A stretch of DNA of 64,000 nt from Batillaria attramentaria (lineage: Eukaryota; Mollusca; Gastropoda; Batillariidae): positions 593,501 to 657,500 of the forward strand of contig JACVVK020000206.1 of NCBI GenBank assembly GCA_018292915.2, read 5' to 3'. Made by a program: the position numbers and the translations under genes. The notes below the pieces were generated by a model. The model ran no database searches and was not told the origin of the DNA. It saw only the letters and a program-made list of their open reading frames with translations. This document shows, one piece after another, positions 62,177 to 64,000 of this stretch. Within the stretch, counting starts at the first letter, position 1. Each line of letters starts with the position of its first letter.

Positions 62177-62888
62177 AACTGGATCTGTTCAGTTGTGTAA
62201 CTTGTCCATTACAGTCAAGGATACATAAAATGTGGCCGACTGCCTGGCTGAGTCTGACTGGATTGAATAAGTGTTCAGCTGGACTGTACAGTTAGGGTAG
62301 CTATCCCCATCCCCCATAACCTGCCCCCCTAAGGCTGTCTGCAGTCACCTCGTTGTGGCGTGGACGCCGACTGATAAACCCCGGCCTAACCGACCGGCCA
62401 GACCAACCACAATGGTCAGATTGTGACGCTCTGCTGTGACCAATGTGACTATGATGATACACAGATTAAGCACATTCGATGAAAAGTTTTCGGCCACATG
62501 CACGACTTGTATATGCCTGCCATATACACTGAGAGTTTAAAATTAAACTGACTAAAATTAGCGACTCGTGCACTGGCTAGAGGTCAACCGGACGACAGGC
62601 TTCAGCCGGTTCATGCGTAGGTGTTTCTGCGATTTCTGTTGTCCTTGACCTCAGTAATAGTTTTGCATGCGCCCACCGCTGTGCCCTGCATATTTTTTTA
62701 AACGGCATACGTGCTCGTGTATTATACTGACTGCCGCCGGAAAAGCATTATTTCAGCTGTATGTTTGACACGGTACCGGCAGGATCACAATATCGTTTGC
62801 CGGCTGTGCCAGTCGTCACGGGGACGTAGCACGTAGGAAACTGATGTGAGACGTGACGGAAAATAAGACTACAACGAAAAGTAGGACC

Positions 62889-62958
<70 letters not shown>

Positions 62959-62964
62959 GAGAGT
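62889..62964. repeat. (GT)n passing into (GA)n
   Basis: (GT)n at 62889-62928, then GAGA and GACAGA units to 62964, directly next to the LINE tail. Confidence 0.95.
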
Positions 62965-63404
62965 TGACTTGACTTGTTTATTGAGTAGACATGTGTGTCC
63001 ATTTCAAGAACTGACAATAAAAGTTGGGCGAATTAGACAAAATGCAGGGATATCGTCCAGGGTAAAACTGTTCGGTGAATCAAGCTCACAACAAACATTT
63101 GCCAAACACCATTTAATTTAACCTAGATAAGGGGTTATAGAACAACTAGTTTACATTCGCGTACGGCAGTGCTTGCTTAGTCGAGTCTCTGGCGCAGAAA
63201 ACTTTATACAGAAAGCGAGCAATCTGCCTGACACTAGTGATAGTGTCATCAGAGTCATCACTTAGTACCTTCTCAACACAATCGGTACAGTCAGGGAGTA
63301 CGCCTTGTAACACCGGAGCATCTCGTCTCAGTTCAGAGTATGCTTTGCAAAAGAACAAAACATGGGCCCTATCCTCTATCTCTAGCTTGCACATTTTACA
63401 GGTT

Positions 63405-63435
<31 letters not shown>

Positions 63436-63664
63436 TGTCCTGGTGACAAAAAGCTAATGGGGCTGGTGCTTTTTTTTAATTAAACGGCGGAGAGTCTTGT
63501 CATTTATCCGCTGTTGCCTGGCTTTCCTTCCCTGTCACGATTTGGCAGTTCTTCCCGCAGTGCTGTCACCGTGTCGGTGTGGTCAGTGTGCCTGAAAGCA
63601 GGAAGGAACTGGCGAAGTAAATAAAGCACATTGTAAGAGCGTCTCAGTTTCTGGTGACTGATAA
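62963..63664 (-). pseudogene. Decayed LINE (non-LTR retrotransposon) 3' end
   Basis: Minus-strand frame 63394-63146 reads CKLEIEDRAHVLFFCKAYSE and LRRD, matching the C-x-E-x-E-D-x-x-H-x-LF-x-C-x-x-YSxLR knuckle found at the C-terminus of jockey/CR1-type reverse-transcriptase proteins. It ends at a stop, followed by an AATAAA and a CAAGTCAAGTC tail. Upstream, RSYNVLYLLRQFLPAF and a shifted frame (QQRINDKTLRRLIKK) look like the same protein, broken by frameshifts, stops and a (GA)n insertion. The domain match is from memory of the family. Confidence 0.6.
63400..63436. repeat. (GA)n with G run inside the LINE remnant
   Basis: About 11 GA units and ten G. It interrupts the LINE frame. Confidence 0.95.
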
Positions 63665-63690
63665 GCCTACATCCGCCGCAACGAAATAAC

Positions 63691-63720
63691 AATGTGTGTG
63701 TGTGTGTGTGTGTGTGTGCT

Positions 63721-63759
<39 letters not shown>

Positions 63760-63817
63760 CGGTGTGTGTGTGTGTGTGTGTGTGTGCGCGGCGTGTGTGC
63801 CGGTGTGTGTGTGTGTC
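63691..63817. repeat. (GT)n array with GCCG/GCTG interruptions
   Basis: Four (GT)n blocks separated by gctggtg, gccggtg and gcgcggcg. Beyond it to 64000 I see only C-rich sequence. Confidence 0.95.
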
Positions 63818-64000
63818 CGCACGGCAAAGGATAAAGACAGAGAATGTGACAAAAGGGTCAATAGAAAGCACGCGCCTGTTTAGTGAAACAAGACACCGAA
63901 GTCGATTTGCACAAACACCAGCTTGCCTTATCTGCTTTGCTTTTTCCTCCCCCACCCCCTCCTTCGCCCCACCCCCACCCCGCCTTCTTACGACAAACAT

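Overview
The window is animal nuclear DNA from an invertebrate. A mollusc, probably a marine gastropod, is the best guess. The reasons are the lophotrochozoan-looking non-muscle myosin, very abundant (TG)n/(CA)n arrays, tRNA-derived SINEs, and a sharp change from CpG-poor gene body to CpG-rich flank. The species call is inference. There is no bacterial-style gene organisation.

Positions 62-25403, minus strand, carry one protein-coding gene: the 5' part of a conventional non-muscle myosin II heavy chain (MYH10/zipper type). I could place 22 coding exons with intact reading frame and GT-AG borders. Together they encode residues 1-1098 (3,296 nt, ending with two bases of the next codon). They cover the SH3-like N-terminal domain, P-loop, switch I, relay/switch II, loop 2, SH2/SH1 cysteines, converter, two IQ motifs, the invariant proline and the first part of the S2 coiled coil. 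The rest of the rod lies off the left edge. The 7.1-kb intron that splits loop 1 holds two further phase-0 candidate micro-exons (24 nt and 18 nt) that would enlarge loop 1 without breaking the frame. Intron 2 carries a SINE and a non-autonomous DNA transposon with an 8-bp target duplication. Intron 4 carries a TTAA-flanked MITE-like element and a 103-bp tandem duplication.

Positions 25404-64000 are upstream flank. I found no second gene I can support. The region is CpG-rich, unusually dense in ACTG/CAGT tetramers, and packed with simple repeats. It also holds at least ten copies of a short tRNA-headed SINE family ending in an (ACCC)n tail, many with perfect or near-perfect target-site duplications of 10-16 bp. 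Other items are a 243-bp MITE with about 24-bp inverted ends (48039-48281), a different tRNA-headed SINE (38036-38318), a decayed LINE 3' end (62963-63664), several minisatellites, a cluster of CAATATTGG-type palindromes (53290-53490), and a perfect inverted repeat with two 136-bp arms and a 6-nt spacer (31882-32159).

The most interesting signals are the candidate loop-1 micro-exons, the perfect 136-bp inverted repeat, the mobile-element set with visible target duplications, and the compositional boundary at the start of the myosin gene, which probably marks its promoter.
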